Shown: piece by piece, positions 1 through 10,954 of the stretch
Layout of the letters: every line of letters begins with the position of its first letter
How positions within the stretch are numbered: the first letter of the stretch is position 1
Source of the DNA: Triops longicaudatus
Taxonomy: Eukaryota; Arthropoda; Branchiopoda; Notostraca; Triopsidae
Assembly (NCBI GenBank): GCA_022885665.1
Contig: JAGQDJ010000147.1
Coordinates: 62,001-126,000, forward strand
Direction: 5' to 3'
DNA: 64,000 nt
Notes under the pieces: generated by a model
The model's input: only the letters and a program-made list of their open reading frames with translations
Databases searched by the model: none
What the model was told of the DNA's origin: nothing
Position numbers and translations under genes: made by a program

Positions 1-6
1 GGAACC

Positions 7-3000
7 ATGAACAGGGCGATCCTCTTACTAGGGTTAGCAGTGATTGCTGGAGCTGGTAAGTTCCCCATTTCCTATATTTCCTCTACCCTATTTACCCTGA
101 ACTTAAATGTAACCTCAAATTCCCATACTTTGAAATTGTGTTTCCCAAGTGTCCAGAAAAAACGAGCATTGTCATGTGCTTTTAAGCCGTACACTAATGC
201 TCGTTTCAAAAGACAATTGTCAATAAAAACGGGTACGGTGTAATGCTAAAAGGCCATATCGGAGTACTCGTTTTTAAAGCATTTGGATACGAAAGGGGGT
301 AACCTTAGCTTTTTCGAAAAAAAAATCTTAAATGAGCAAAACTTTGCGATTGTTAATTATCCTCCTAACCAGTAATTGACTGTTTTGGGGTAATTGACCT
401 TGTTCACATAGAAAGCTTAGTTGTAAGATTAAAATGTCGCAAATTTGATTACGACTTTTTCTTAGCATCTTAAGAGTCTCAGTAACGAAACTAAAAGTGG
501 CACGAGGATTGACCGCCTTTCTCCCCGGAGAGAGAATGAGAGAAAGAGAGAGATACCTTTCACTCTTCCCTTCACTGCCCTGCGTGCAAAACTTGAAAGT
601 TTCTCTCTCAAACGAGTCCGGTTTGACCCGCTTTCTCGAACAGTTACAGTCGAACACTTGCTTTGTTTTGTTGTGTTGTCATTTTCGGTTATGCACGGCA
701 CATCACCCACCTGAGAGCAACATGCCAACATGTCCTCATGCGTTGGCGAATCTTTAATTAAGACAACATGGGGAAATTTGGCCCCAAGGTTGCGATGACC
801 TCAGATGCTTACTAAAAACGAGCATTGTTTATGCTTAAAATGCCGTTAAGTAACACCAGTTTTTAAACAACGGAGGTTACTCAACGCCAAAAATCCCTCT
901 TTAGTTCTCCCAAGCACCCACTCATCCTTCAGAGGGTTGAGTCATGGGGATTTCCTTGACCAGCAAAAATGCTACAACAATGATTTTGCAACATTTGGTT
1001 AATTTATCAATCTTAAAATTTAGTTGCGAACTCTGTGCGCGACAAGAGACAAGATGTCGCCCAAACTCCGGAACAACTCTGTGAAGGTCGACCAAACGAA
1101 GAGTACTTCCGTTTGTCCACGGAAGGTGACTGCCGTGATGTAGTCAGGTAAGCTGAGCGTTACATTAGATCCATAAGGGTCATTTTCCTATATTTTTGCG
1201 CGTTGATATAGCCTTAATAGCTTTTTGTGCCATAAGAGTCATTTTTCTATCTTATAACATTGAAAACGCTCCTTATTGATTTTACCATAGCAATAAGAGT
1301 CATTTTCATATCCCGTAACGTTGGAAATTCGCCTTGTGAATTTCATTATTGCAGGGAAGACTATTTTGCTACCTTTGAAGATAGAAAAATCGCCTTAATG
1401 ACTTCTGTCAATACAAAGGATTTTTTCTTTTAATTTTAAATTTATCGCTCAAAAGCTAGAAAAGAACAACAACAAAAGAAAAAATGTATTTAAAAATAAG
1501 ATGGCATGAAACAGGGAAGAAAAAGACGAAAAGTAGAAAAAAAGGAACAAAAATGTAAAACGCCTTGGGCGGTTGTTTGCCACATTTTAGGTGTGATCGT
1601 GCCGGTATTGCTGGCGCCATTCGTTTGGCCGCTGTACGTTGTCCCGCAGGTTTAGCCTTCGATATTGACCGCCAAACTTGCGATTGGAAGGCGAAGGTTA
1701 CTAATTGTGACAAATTAGAACGTAAGTTCGAGAGGAGTTCGCAATTTCGCCCAAAATTACTACCAAAAGGGGATTTTGCATGCGAAACCGAACAATTGCA
1801 TCCCCGAATGTGCTAATTACCCTTGCAGGAAGAATGCCGCATGGACTAATTAATTCTGATTACTAATGATGAACCTTACAAATGTTGTTTTTTTCTCGAC
1901 CCATAATCACTAATTTTGCATCCCATCGGGGAGGTTATAATGATTGCATGGGTTCAAAGCATGTTAAAAGAAACCAAAACCTTTGTTACCGTGTCAGGTG
2001 CACGGAAGAACACGCCCTTAAACCTATTCGGTGTCCCGTGGGCTTGGCCTTCGATGTTTATAAGCAAACGTGTGACTGGCGGGCCAAAGTAACAAACTGT
2101 GACATTCTGGAGAGTAAGTGTCGCTTTTACCCCCCAGAAAAATATTAACCTTCGTGGTTTTGGTGGATAATCGCATTTTGGTGACGGTTCAAAGCTTTCT
2201 GGGAATGAATGTGAATTTTACGGATTTTCAAAAATTAGTTTGGAATTTTGGGATTTCTTGAAACTAACTAATTTTATATTAAAAAAATTTAAAGAGTTAA
2301 ATGAATAGGAAGTTTTAAGTATGTGTTTTTAACAACAGGACCTCGTAAAGCCTTGCCCAAGTTGAAGACCGACGAGCCTATTTGCCCCACTGGCAAATTG
2401 TCATGCGGTAATGGCGAATGCATCGACAAAGCTCTCTTCTGCGACGGCAAACCCGACTGCCAAGACGGATCTGATGAAAACGCTTGCTGTAAGCATAATT
2501 TTCTAGCCTTTCACACTCAAAAATAGCTTTAATAGCCATTCTTAATTCTACAATAGTAATATTCCTATCCTTTTTTTTCTAAGGAAAACCGAACTTATTG
2601 CTTTCTACATTCCAATAATGCTCAATTTCCTATCTTATAATATAGGAAAGTCTCCTTAATAGCTTGAAAGCTCGTTTATTCCTCCGTGTATTATAGGCTG
2701 AATGGACGCAAGGCTTCATTTCCTACCTTTCAGCATGAAAATGTAGACCTTATGCCATTTCTTGGAATTCAAGGCTCATTTAATATGGTTTTAAAACGCA
2801 AAGGAGTCACCAAGGGCCATTTTCGTACTTTTCAATGCACAACCTCACTAACCTTTCAATGCCATAAGAGCCATATTTGTAATTTTCGACCTGGAAAACT
2901 CACCTTAAATCGATCTACGAGGCATATTTTCCCATCTTCCAGCATGGAAAAGCGGACTTTGTTATGTCTTCCGCTGTTGCACTCGAGAATTATTTGAGGA

Positions 3001-4782
3001 TGGCCAACACTTGCGCAGATAAATTGTAATAATGTTAGAGACTCTGATTGTTCAGCGTTTATGTGGACTGTCACTTGGCGCCATCTCTCCACTAAATTGC
3101 AAGACTTAATAGCATTAAGGCTTATTTTTTACGTTTTAGCACTGAAAAATCGATCTTATTGACTACGTGGGTTTTTCTTTTTGACAGCTGTGGAAGACGA
3201 TCCTAACCGCGCCCCCGAATGCGATCCTACTCAGTGCGTGTTGCCCGATTGCTACTGCTCTCCTGACGGCACCCGCATTCCCGGCGAGTTGGAAGCCACC
3301 CAAGTACCTCAGATGATCACCATCACCTTCAACGGCGCCATGAACGTGGACAACATTGACCTTTACGAAGAAATTTTCAACAGCAACCGCCAAAACCCCA
3401 ACGGCTGCCAAATCAAGGGCACCTTCTTTGTCTCCCACAAATACTCCAACTACTCGGCCATCCAAGACTTCCACCGTCGTGGCCACGAGATGGCAGCTTT
3501 CTCCATCACTGGCAAGGAATCCGCCAAGTACTGGACCGAAGGCTCGTACGACGACTGGTTGGCTGAAATGGCCGGCAACCGTCTCATCATGGAACGTTTT
3601 GCCAACATCACCGACGGTTCCATTGTTGGTGTCCGCGCTCCTCAACTCCGTGTTGGTGGCAACAAACAATTCGACATGATGGCTGACCAATTTTTCGTCT
3701 ATGATTCTTCCATTACCGCCCCCTTGAGCCGTGTCCCCCTCTGGCCATACACCCTGTACTTCCGCATGCCCCACAAATGCACTGGCAATGCCCAAAACTG
3801 CCCGAGCCGCAGCCACGCCATCTGGGAAATGGTCTTGAACGAATTGGATCGTCGTGACGACCCTACCTTCGATGAAGCCCTCCCCGGTTGTCACATGATT
3901 GACACTTGTACCAACGTCCAAACTGGCGAACAATTCGGCCGCATGTTGCGCCACAACTTCAACCGCCACTTCAACACCAACCGCGCCCCCTTGGGTCTCC
4001 ACTTCCACGCCTCCTGGCTGAAGAGCAAGAAAGAATTTAAACAAGAATTGATCCGCTTTATTGACGAAATGTTGGAACGCAACGATGTCTACTTCGTCAC
4101 CATGCTTCAAGTAAGCTTCAAATTCATTTATTCTTCGTAAAAGTAGAAAAAATATCTTCAAATGCATAAAAAGTAAAAAACATAAATCAAGTTATTGTCT
4201 CTACGGTCATGCACGCCATCTAACTACCGCGTCAGTATACTACTTACGCTTGCATTTTTTAGTTTTCGAACTTGAAATTCTTGCCAGTTTAATTAGTTGT
4301 TATCTTTTGGAAACTCTCATTCTGGAAACCAGAATCAAAATTGTTAATAATGTTTTTAAATATAAAGAAACTATTTCTTTTTTCTTCGTGGACGTCGCAC
4401 GCTATCTAGTGAGGGCGTCAATATACCTCATACCACGTTCCAGCTTTCCCTTGCATTTTCGAAGTTTTAATTAAAAGTTTTTGATGGTTTATGGCATTTG
4501 TCATGTCGTTATATGTTGAAACAATATAATAATAATGTTTTTTCGTTAAAATAGGTTATCCAATGGATGCAAAACCCCACCGAATTGACTGGTCTGCGTG
4601 ACTTTGCTGACTGGAAAGAGAAGTGTGACGTCAAGGGCCAGCCTTTCTGCTCTTTGCCCAACCATTGTCCGTTGACCACCAGGGAATTGCCCGGTGAAAC
4701 CATCAGAATGCACACTTGCATGGAATGCCCGAACCACTACCCCTGGATTTTGGATCCCACTGGTGACGGATTCAACAACTAA
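7..4782 (+). CDS. CDA2: Chitin deacetylase-like protein, CDA2/vermiform type, with alternative exon 3
   Basis: Secreted protein expected to act on or organise chitin in cuticle and tracheal matrix. Coding exons: 7-55, 1024-1147, 1591-1721 (3a) or 1998-2113 (3b), 2339-2488, 3188-4110 and 4555-4782. All junctions are GT/AG and in phase, giving 534 aa (3a) or 529 aa (3b). Domains in order: signal peptide (residues 1-17), a chitin-binding domain starting CEGRPNEEYF with a 3' half from exon 3a or 3b, an LDL-receptor class A domain (about 116-150, ending CQDGSDENAC), then a NodB-like polysaccharide deacetylase domain from about 190. The order and the C-terminus (PWILDPTGDGFNN) match insect group I CDAs; FNGAMNVDNIDLY and GLHFHASWLKSKK favour CDA2 over CDA1. 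Catalytic motifs are altered: TFNG (198-201) replaces TFDD, FSITG (256-260) replaces HSITH, and RAPQL replaces RAPYL. The 5' UTR is outside or at the window edge. Confidence 0.93.
1165..1430 (+). repeat. ~60-bp tandem repeat in CDA2 intron 2
   Basis: Four to five diverged units start near 1171, 1230, 1290, 1351 and 1411. Each has a core like CATAAGAGTCATTTTCCTAT followed by an ATTGGAAAATCGCCTTAATAG-like half. Period is 59-60 bp. Related units occur in intron 4 and near 31.3 kb. Confidence 0.75.
1591..1721 (+). other. CDA2: CDA2 alternative exon 3a (second half of chitin-binding domain)
   Basis: 131-nt exon with acceptor ttttag and donor GTAAGT. It encodes CDRAGIAGAIRLAAVRCPAG and then LAFDIDRQTCDWKAKVTNCD. 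It enters in phase 2 and leaves in phase 1, the same as exon 3b. Both exons contain the CPxGLAFD and QTCDW cores of the chitin-binding domain, so they are alternative versions of one module. Confidence 0.9.
1998..2113 (+). other. CDA2: CDA2 alternative exon 3b (second half of chitin-binding domain)
   Basis: 116-nt exon with acceptor gtgtcag and donor GTAAGT, encoding CTEEHALKPIRCPVG and then LAFDVYKQTCDWRAKVTNCD. It is five codons shorter than 3a and differs mainly in the N-terminal third. Phases match 3a. Joining 3a to 3b, or skipping both, shifts the frame, so only one can be used per functional mRNA. Insect CDA2 genes are known to carry such a pair. Confidence 0.88.
2515..3165 (+). repeat. 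Diverged copies of the ~60-bp repeat in CDA2 intron 4
   Basis: This intron is filled with irregular copies of the intron 2 repeat. Recognisable anchors lie near 2611, 2708, 2810, 2861, 2919 and 3115 (AAGG/AAGAG + CATTTTC... + GGAAAATC-like halves). The spacing is less regular, as expected for an older array. Confidence 0.6.
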
Positions 4783-5316
4783 GAAGTTCTAGCCTCAGAA
4801 GTTTATTTTCCCGCCCATCCCCTACAATATCTTTTTTCGCAAATTTCTCTTGCGCATCTTTTTCTGGAGAGTAAAACTACTTTAAAAAGATCTGAAAACA
4901 GGAAAAGTTTGTTAGAGAGTTAAAAAGAGGGGAGATGTGATAAAAAGGGAAAACTGGCATGATGCAACCATATTAGGTGAGGTGCTGCCATCTACTTGGA
5001 TGAAAGAGAATATTATGTACCACTGGGAGATTATTTTTTGTTATCTGCAAACTCCTCGTAAGCGACCAAGTCAGTTTTTTTTGTGGGGATCGAAAGCACT
5101 GTAACTTGAAATAGCTACAAGCTTTTAATGGTCTGCGAACAAAGAAACATGCGAGTAGTTATTTTAGGGGAAAATGCTGGAGAGCCGCTTTATTACTCTA
5201 CACACCATGATTAAGGCCTATTGGCCGTGCTCAGATCGAAAAAGAAGTGTAAGGAAAAAACAGGGCAAGAACGCAAGAATGGTTTTGTATCATAGTTCAT
5301 TATACAGTGTGTTGTG

Positions 5317-5322
5317 AATAAA
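5317..5322 (+). terminator. Likely polyadenylation signal of CDA2
   Basis: AATAAA about 535 nt after the CDA2 stop, followed by a GT-rich tract (tgttgtctac). It is the best candidate 3' end before the next promoter at 6.0 kb. Confidence 0.5.
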
Positions 5323-6033
5323 GAAAATTAAATTCAGCCAAATGTATTGTTGTCTACTTAATTACATCTCCACCCTGTGTGCAGTATTTCCACTAACTCT
5401 CATCTCGGTGATCACACCATTAATTTTAATAACCTATCTGTTTCGAGTTTCTTTTCCATAAAATGACAAGCTACTTCTTTTTTATTCGTTATGTATTGGT
5501 TATTGACTTTGCACCACTGATCAACATCTCTAGCTGCCTCCTTCATCTTATCAATGGCTGTCTCCAGAGTTTTCCCTTCTTATTTTCTCGTCCTATATCC
5601 GTAAAAACTATTTTCAACTATTTTAGTGAATAAGCTAGTAGAAAAAAAAACACTTGCGAAAGAGAATGGGAAAGTAAGTCAGAAAAACATCCGTGTCATA
5701 AACCTTTGGAGCCGGATACGTTAAACACGGTAAACATTGGACAGGTCATTTTACTACCGAATGCGAAGATAAGATCCAAGATCTCCCAATATTTTAAACC
5801 AATATTATTTGTTTTACAGAAACCCGTTCTTATCACAAGCTCATGTAAAGAGACGTCAGAAGCAACGGGAAAAGGCACCTCGTGAATCTATTAAGATATT
5901 CGGGAGCTTTTTTTGTTACAGTCAGCGCATCCGAACACCGCGTCGGCTGTCATAAAAACCCTGCTGCGCCTAATCGAATGATAAATTTTAGATAAATATC
6001 TCATTAGGACTAGTTTAACGGAAGTTGACTCGC

Positions 6034-6069
6034 TATAAAAGAAAGCTAATTTAGGTGCACTAGCTCAGT
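6034..6069 (+). promoter_or_regulatory. Core promoter of the chitinase-like gene: TATA box and initiator
   Basis: TATAAAA at 6034-6040 and the arthropod-type initiator TCAGT at 6065-6069, about 31 bp downstream. Transcription is predicted to start near 6066, giving a 5' leader of about 61 nt before the chosen ATG at 6127. Confidence 0.75.
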
Positions 6070-6112
6070 AGACTACGAAGTGAAGTCAAACAAAAATTGT
6101 CTTCTTAATTGC

Positions 6113-6136
6113 ATGAAAACGTCGTCATGTTGTTAA
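6113..6136 (+). other. Short upstream ORF overlapping the chitinase-like start codon
   Basis: An ATG at 6113 opens a 7-codon frame that ends with TAA at 6134-6136. It is out of frame with, and overlaps, the main ATG at 6127. If translated it would reduce initiation at the main start. There is no evidence for its use beyond position. Confidence 0.4.
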
Positions 6137-8420
6137 GATGTTTGTTATTGTTAAGTGTGATCGGAACAGTGGTTCCCACGAGGATGACGGGCTATTACAC
6201 TAGCTGGGCGCACTATAGAAAAGGTATAAAAACATTTTCTATTATCGTCATAATGAAATTCAACATTTTTTTCCGTCAACAGGCATTTGGTCCTTCACAA
6301 CGGAGAGAATCGACACGACGCTGTACACGCACTTGATTTTCGCGTTTGCCACTCTGAACGCCAGTACATACACCATTGAAACAGGCTACAATCAAGAATA
6401 CTATAAAAATTTTACAGCACTACGAAATGTAAACCCCAGCATCAAACTTTCAATATCCCTTGGGGGCTCGGAGAGTCCCAAACAAGACGCGTATTCTATA
6501 ATGGCTGCCTCGCCTGTTTTGACCAACACATTTGCCGAGTCGGTTGTCCAGTTTTTGGACACGTACGGTTTTGACGGCTTTGATTTCGATTGGCAATACC
6601 AGAAGCAAGAAGATACTGTGGGGTTCGTCAATGTCATCAAAGCTCTGCGGGCAGCTTTCGGTACCAATTACGAACTAACAGTAGCTGTTCATGCCGGTTT
6701 GTACCCAGGTTTGTCCATCTTTTTATCCTTCCGTTACTGCGATTTTTCAAAATCACGCACCTAGCGGCGAAAAAAAGCAAATCCACTCATTTTACGACCA
6801 AATACTCGAACAAATGCCATCAGAGTTTGTTGCAACTACTTCTGAAAGCCTTGCTTTTTCTTCGTGGAAGGAAAACTACTGTTCTGTACAAAAACATTCT
6901 GTTTGTTGAAGGCAATATCAAGGCAACTATGGCAATTGCTTATTGCAATATCAAGGCTCACTTTTGTTAAGGTCTTTCATAAATTTCCTTACCCGCCGTT
7001 TGCCTGCAATGAATTTGACTTCCCCTTATGCCCACTACAGCACCGGGTACACCGGGGCATAAGCAAACGAAACACTAGCCACTTGGCCTTTTGCGTAGAA
7101 CTTCGATTTGTCCTACCAAGGAAAAACGGGAGTTTCGAAAGCAAAGGGGATACAACAAAGAACTTCTTCCTTTTGTAAAACACTTGAGCATAAAAACCAC
7201 ACAGATTTAACACCCTTTCTCTCAACATTGGAACTTACCTCACCTCTCTGGTTGTTTTACTGGTACAACAGACGCTAATGTTAGCCCCGCCCCTGCGTGC
7301 CTAACAGCTTTGGCCGCTAGGCTCATCGCGCCAATGAGGAAGGGTGGCGGCATTCAAATTTTAAAAGCTTCCGCGCGCTAAGGCTGTTACGTTTTCCCCT
7401 CTCCAACAATGAAATGTCTGTACTTTTAGGTTACGATGTGCCTTCGATTGATGCGTACGTTGATGCCATTAATCTGATGACCTATGACTATCATGGCCCA
7501 TGGGTTAGCGGGGATTTGCCGTACGTCGTTGACCATCACGCGCCTCTTTACAGAAGGCCACAAGAAGCAGACGCTACTTTGAATGTAGACTTCACGGTTA
7601 ATTACTGGATCTCCCGGGGAGCTAGTCCAAGCAAACTTGTCCTCGGCATTCCCATGTACGGTAGAGACTGGATCCTAATGGACTCCAATAGCACGTATCC
7701 TCCTACGTTTGGAAAGGGGATTGAAGTCGGACCAGTCACACGGGATCCCGGTGCTTACGCTTACTTCGAGATATGTACCAAGATCAAAGCTGGTGGATGG
7801 ACTGTGGTCCAAGACCCCAATATGTTCATTGGGCCTTATGCTTACTCGTCAGGTGATCCGACTAAGGTCACTTGGGTCGGTTACGATGACCCGACCATGG
7901 CAGCTCATAAAACGAACTACGTGTTAGAGAAAGGCTTGGGAGGTGTTTTCGTTTGGGATATTGGGTAAATAAGCCCTGGCATATATTGTCCTGCAAGTCT
8001 TAACTCTTTTTACGCTGCTGTAGGCATGACGATATTAACAACGCTTGTGATGGAGGTGTGAACCCAATTCAAACTGCCATTGTTGAAGTTTTAAACAGAA
8101 CTTCACACACATCGACTACTACTTGGGCTAGTACCTCGACAACAACGCCCGCTGTCTCAACCGCACTACCCATCAGCACAACGACGAAAGGATCAGATTG
8201 TAAGATTAACGAAATGTTTATGGTAAATGTTAACTGGTACATCTCTCTTGTAGTCGTGTGTCCAGCAGCGGACGGGCTCGTTCCATCACCTACGCGGTGT
8301 GATGCCTTTTATTCCTGCAAAGATGGTGTAGCTACCCTGATGTACTGCCCTGTTCCCCTTTATTTCAACCCTTCCCTTACCGTTTGTGACTGGCAGTATA
8401 AAGTAGACTGTAAAGTCTGA
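6127..8420 (+). CDS. GH18 chitinase-like protein with C-terminal CBM14; catalytic Glu replaced by Gln
   Basis: Secreted GH18 family protein expected to bind chitin. Exons: 6127-6223, 6283-6708, 7430-7964, 8024-8199 and 8254-8420. Phases fit throughout and predict 466 aa. The order is: a signal peptide (about residues 1-18), a TIM-barrel GH18 domain with KLSISLGGS (87-95), DGFDFDWQ (130-137), MTYDYHG and GVFVWDIGHDD, a Thr/Ser-rich linker, and a CBM14 domain with six cysteines ending VCDWQYKVDCKV. The family catalytic motif is DGxDxDxE with Glu as proton donor; here the codon is CAA (Gln137). The same E-to-Q change is typical of insect IDGF proteins, but IDGFs lack CBM14. It is therefore probably a non-hydrolytic chitin-binding protein. 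Exon 2 uses a weak donor (GTTTGT), so a small extra exon in the 6709-7429 intron cannot be excluded. Confidence 0.9.
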
Positions 8421-10954
8421 GCGGTTGTGTTCACAATGAATGATTTAAACAGCTTTTATGGTTCGAAAGCTGCTGCGTAGTGAAATATATTGTTACACGC
8501 ATGCATTTTCTATTTACTGAGTTCCTGTATATTGATAGCTCCGGTGTACTATACCAAGGAATAGGAACCACGTGTTACATTATTCAGGCAATTGCACGTA
8601 AAGTACTCACGATAACAAAGTTCTCAACAGTAAAGGTTCAGATCATAATACCCAACAAATGTTATCAGAACTTTTCAAATGAGTTACTTAGCTAATTCAT
8701 GAGGTGTGTAAGTTTTCATTCTGTTTGGAAAGCCGTCTAAATTATTAGAAGTTTCAACGAAACATGTTCTCCACGTATAAATGGGCGTCAATTGTCTTTC
8801 CCGTAAATCGTATCATTATTGTTTAGAGTCGATCAGCGCCATCTTACGGGTGTATTGCTATAATTCAGTCGTCACTTGTTCAAAGAACAGCAGAGCCGTC
8901 CACGGGTTATATTAACGACCACCGGACTACGGAACGATTCAAGATTTCACCACTACGAAGCCAATACATTCTCTTGTACGTACTCGGCAGAACTTTACGG
9001 AGTATTTCTCGTTCTACAAATGCACCTCTTTTCGGAAACTGGGTTTCAAAGGACCATATGGGTACGAGAGAGCCCTTACCGTCGAGTTTTCGATGTTTGT
9101 TTTGCTTATTTGTTTATATTTTCGAGTGGAGGTATTATTGTTGCTTCATTATTTTTTCTCACTTAAATACGTTTATTTTTAAATGTAGCAGGATATTTGT
9201 GTTGTCTTTGTTTCTTTTGACAGGTTCCTGAATGCTGCTGTCAAGTTTGGTCGTTTGTGTCGTGAAAATGTATTTTTAAATGAACTACACATTTGTTTCT
9301 CTGAGCCCCAAAAAATCTTGTGACTTTGTTTACTGAGGTGCTTAACGTCCAGTAAGTATCTTCACCAACGATTAATTGGGTCTTTGCTGAGTTGAATGAC
9401 AGTAATATTTTGTTTTAGATTCTTAATTAAGTCTGCATTTGACGTGTCACAGTTTGACCGCTGACAAGCTATTTGGAAACCGTAGAGATTCAAGGAACTA
9501 CCCACGGCAAGAGAGCGTAAATCTCGTCAAAAATTGTGTTCCAAACTCAAAACGCTGCAAATTCAGCACACCAAAGACTGTATTGACAGGAAAAACACAG
9601 AACATTCACGCATTTGATTGATTTCTCTTGCTAGTCTACCATACAATTCTAAAAACTCAACAGTTTTTAGTATACCAGAAATACGAAAGGAAAGGGAGTT
9701 ATTTACACATGCTGTCACGTCCGAAATATTACGCATGAAAAATAAGCCAGCTTATAGTGTGGAAAGTCTGTGAGGCAAAATGAGTACAACAAGCACGAAA
9801 GCACATTGTAAAGTATATCTGCACAGAATGCATGACTTCTTCTTTGCAATTAGAGCGGAAATTCAGCAAAATTTTCTTTGCATTTTGAATTCGTCTGAAA
9901 TTTTCGTTCACACACCAACGCTCTACATACGTGATTTTACAGAGGCTGTACACGTTCCCTTAGAATATGCAAGTCCCTTCCTTCCTCGAATTTCATAATA
10001 AAACGTCACATCTTCCCATTTATTCTTCTTAGAATTATAATTTGCAAATTAGTGGCATTTTCGAAATTTAAGCTTAACTACCAGCGAAGTTTCCTTACAT
10101 GGATGAGACGCCTCTCGCAAAAGCAAAGTGTGTTTGATTTTTAACCAACTCTTGTCTTAATACTTTCATAATGGTCAAATACATTCTCTTCTGGAAAGAA
10201 ACGAAAGAATTTCGAAAGAACGAAAAGAAAATAAGAATATTCCGTACCGAACCTCGAATTTTACATCCACGTTGTTTAACCGTTTCCTTTACCCGACTGC
10301 GCTTCAAAGCGTATGTCGTATAATTACAGTGTATATATCTTTAATTGCCTAACAGATGAAATTACCTCTTTCTTCTTATGAATGAAGGTTTGCAGCGGCG
10401 TGAGCGAGAAAACGATGCTTGACACAGCTTATGCGGGATTGATGAAGGCTAAGCGTACCCGTTTTTATGCAACCTTCATACGGGTCATGTTTGGAAATTT
10501 TTAGCTTATCTACCTGGCTTTGATTTTCTTTCATCTGCGTTGTAATTACGATTTTCATGTGTGGTTTTTGTTATTTTCGTGTCCACGTTACCTTTGACTC
10601 GAGTCTCCCATAGTGCTCGTTTTCGTTATTGTCTCAGTATTTCATTATTACATCAAATTTAACATTTGAACTAATTTCTTATTCTTTGACCTTGTGTATT
10701 GTGATTTTATTCATCAGCATCACAGTTCTCGACTGAACGCGGGAAGAAATCGTCACCCAACATGGCCACATTTGATAAGTTGATATCAGCATAAATGTAA
10801 CCCTGCCTTCAATCATGAAAGGGATAATCTTGGCATCTGCGACCTCCTTGACCAATGAAGTCCTTAGCCCCGCCCTTACTTCTTAACACCTGATATTAGA
10901 CGCCTTGGTTTTCAATTGTCAACATCGCGTTTACATGTATTTAAACTTATCAAA
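8421..10954. other. Intergenic region without a recognisable gene
   Basis: Short open frames only, none with family resemblance or good splice context. The block near 10,863 (TTAGCCCCGCCC) recurs at about 7,277 in the chitinase intron, suggesting a small dispersed repeat. I see no RNA gene. Confidence 0.5.

Noticed and set aside
3163..4167. 334-codon minus-strand frame opposite the CDA2 deacetylase exon
   Set aside because: It is the shadow of a codon-biased exon; no family match.
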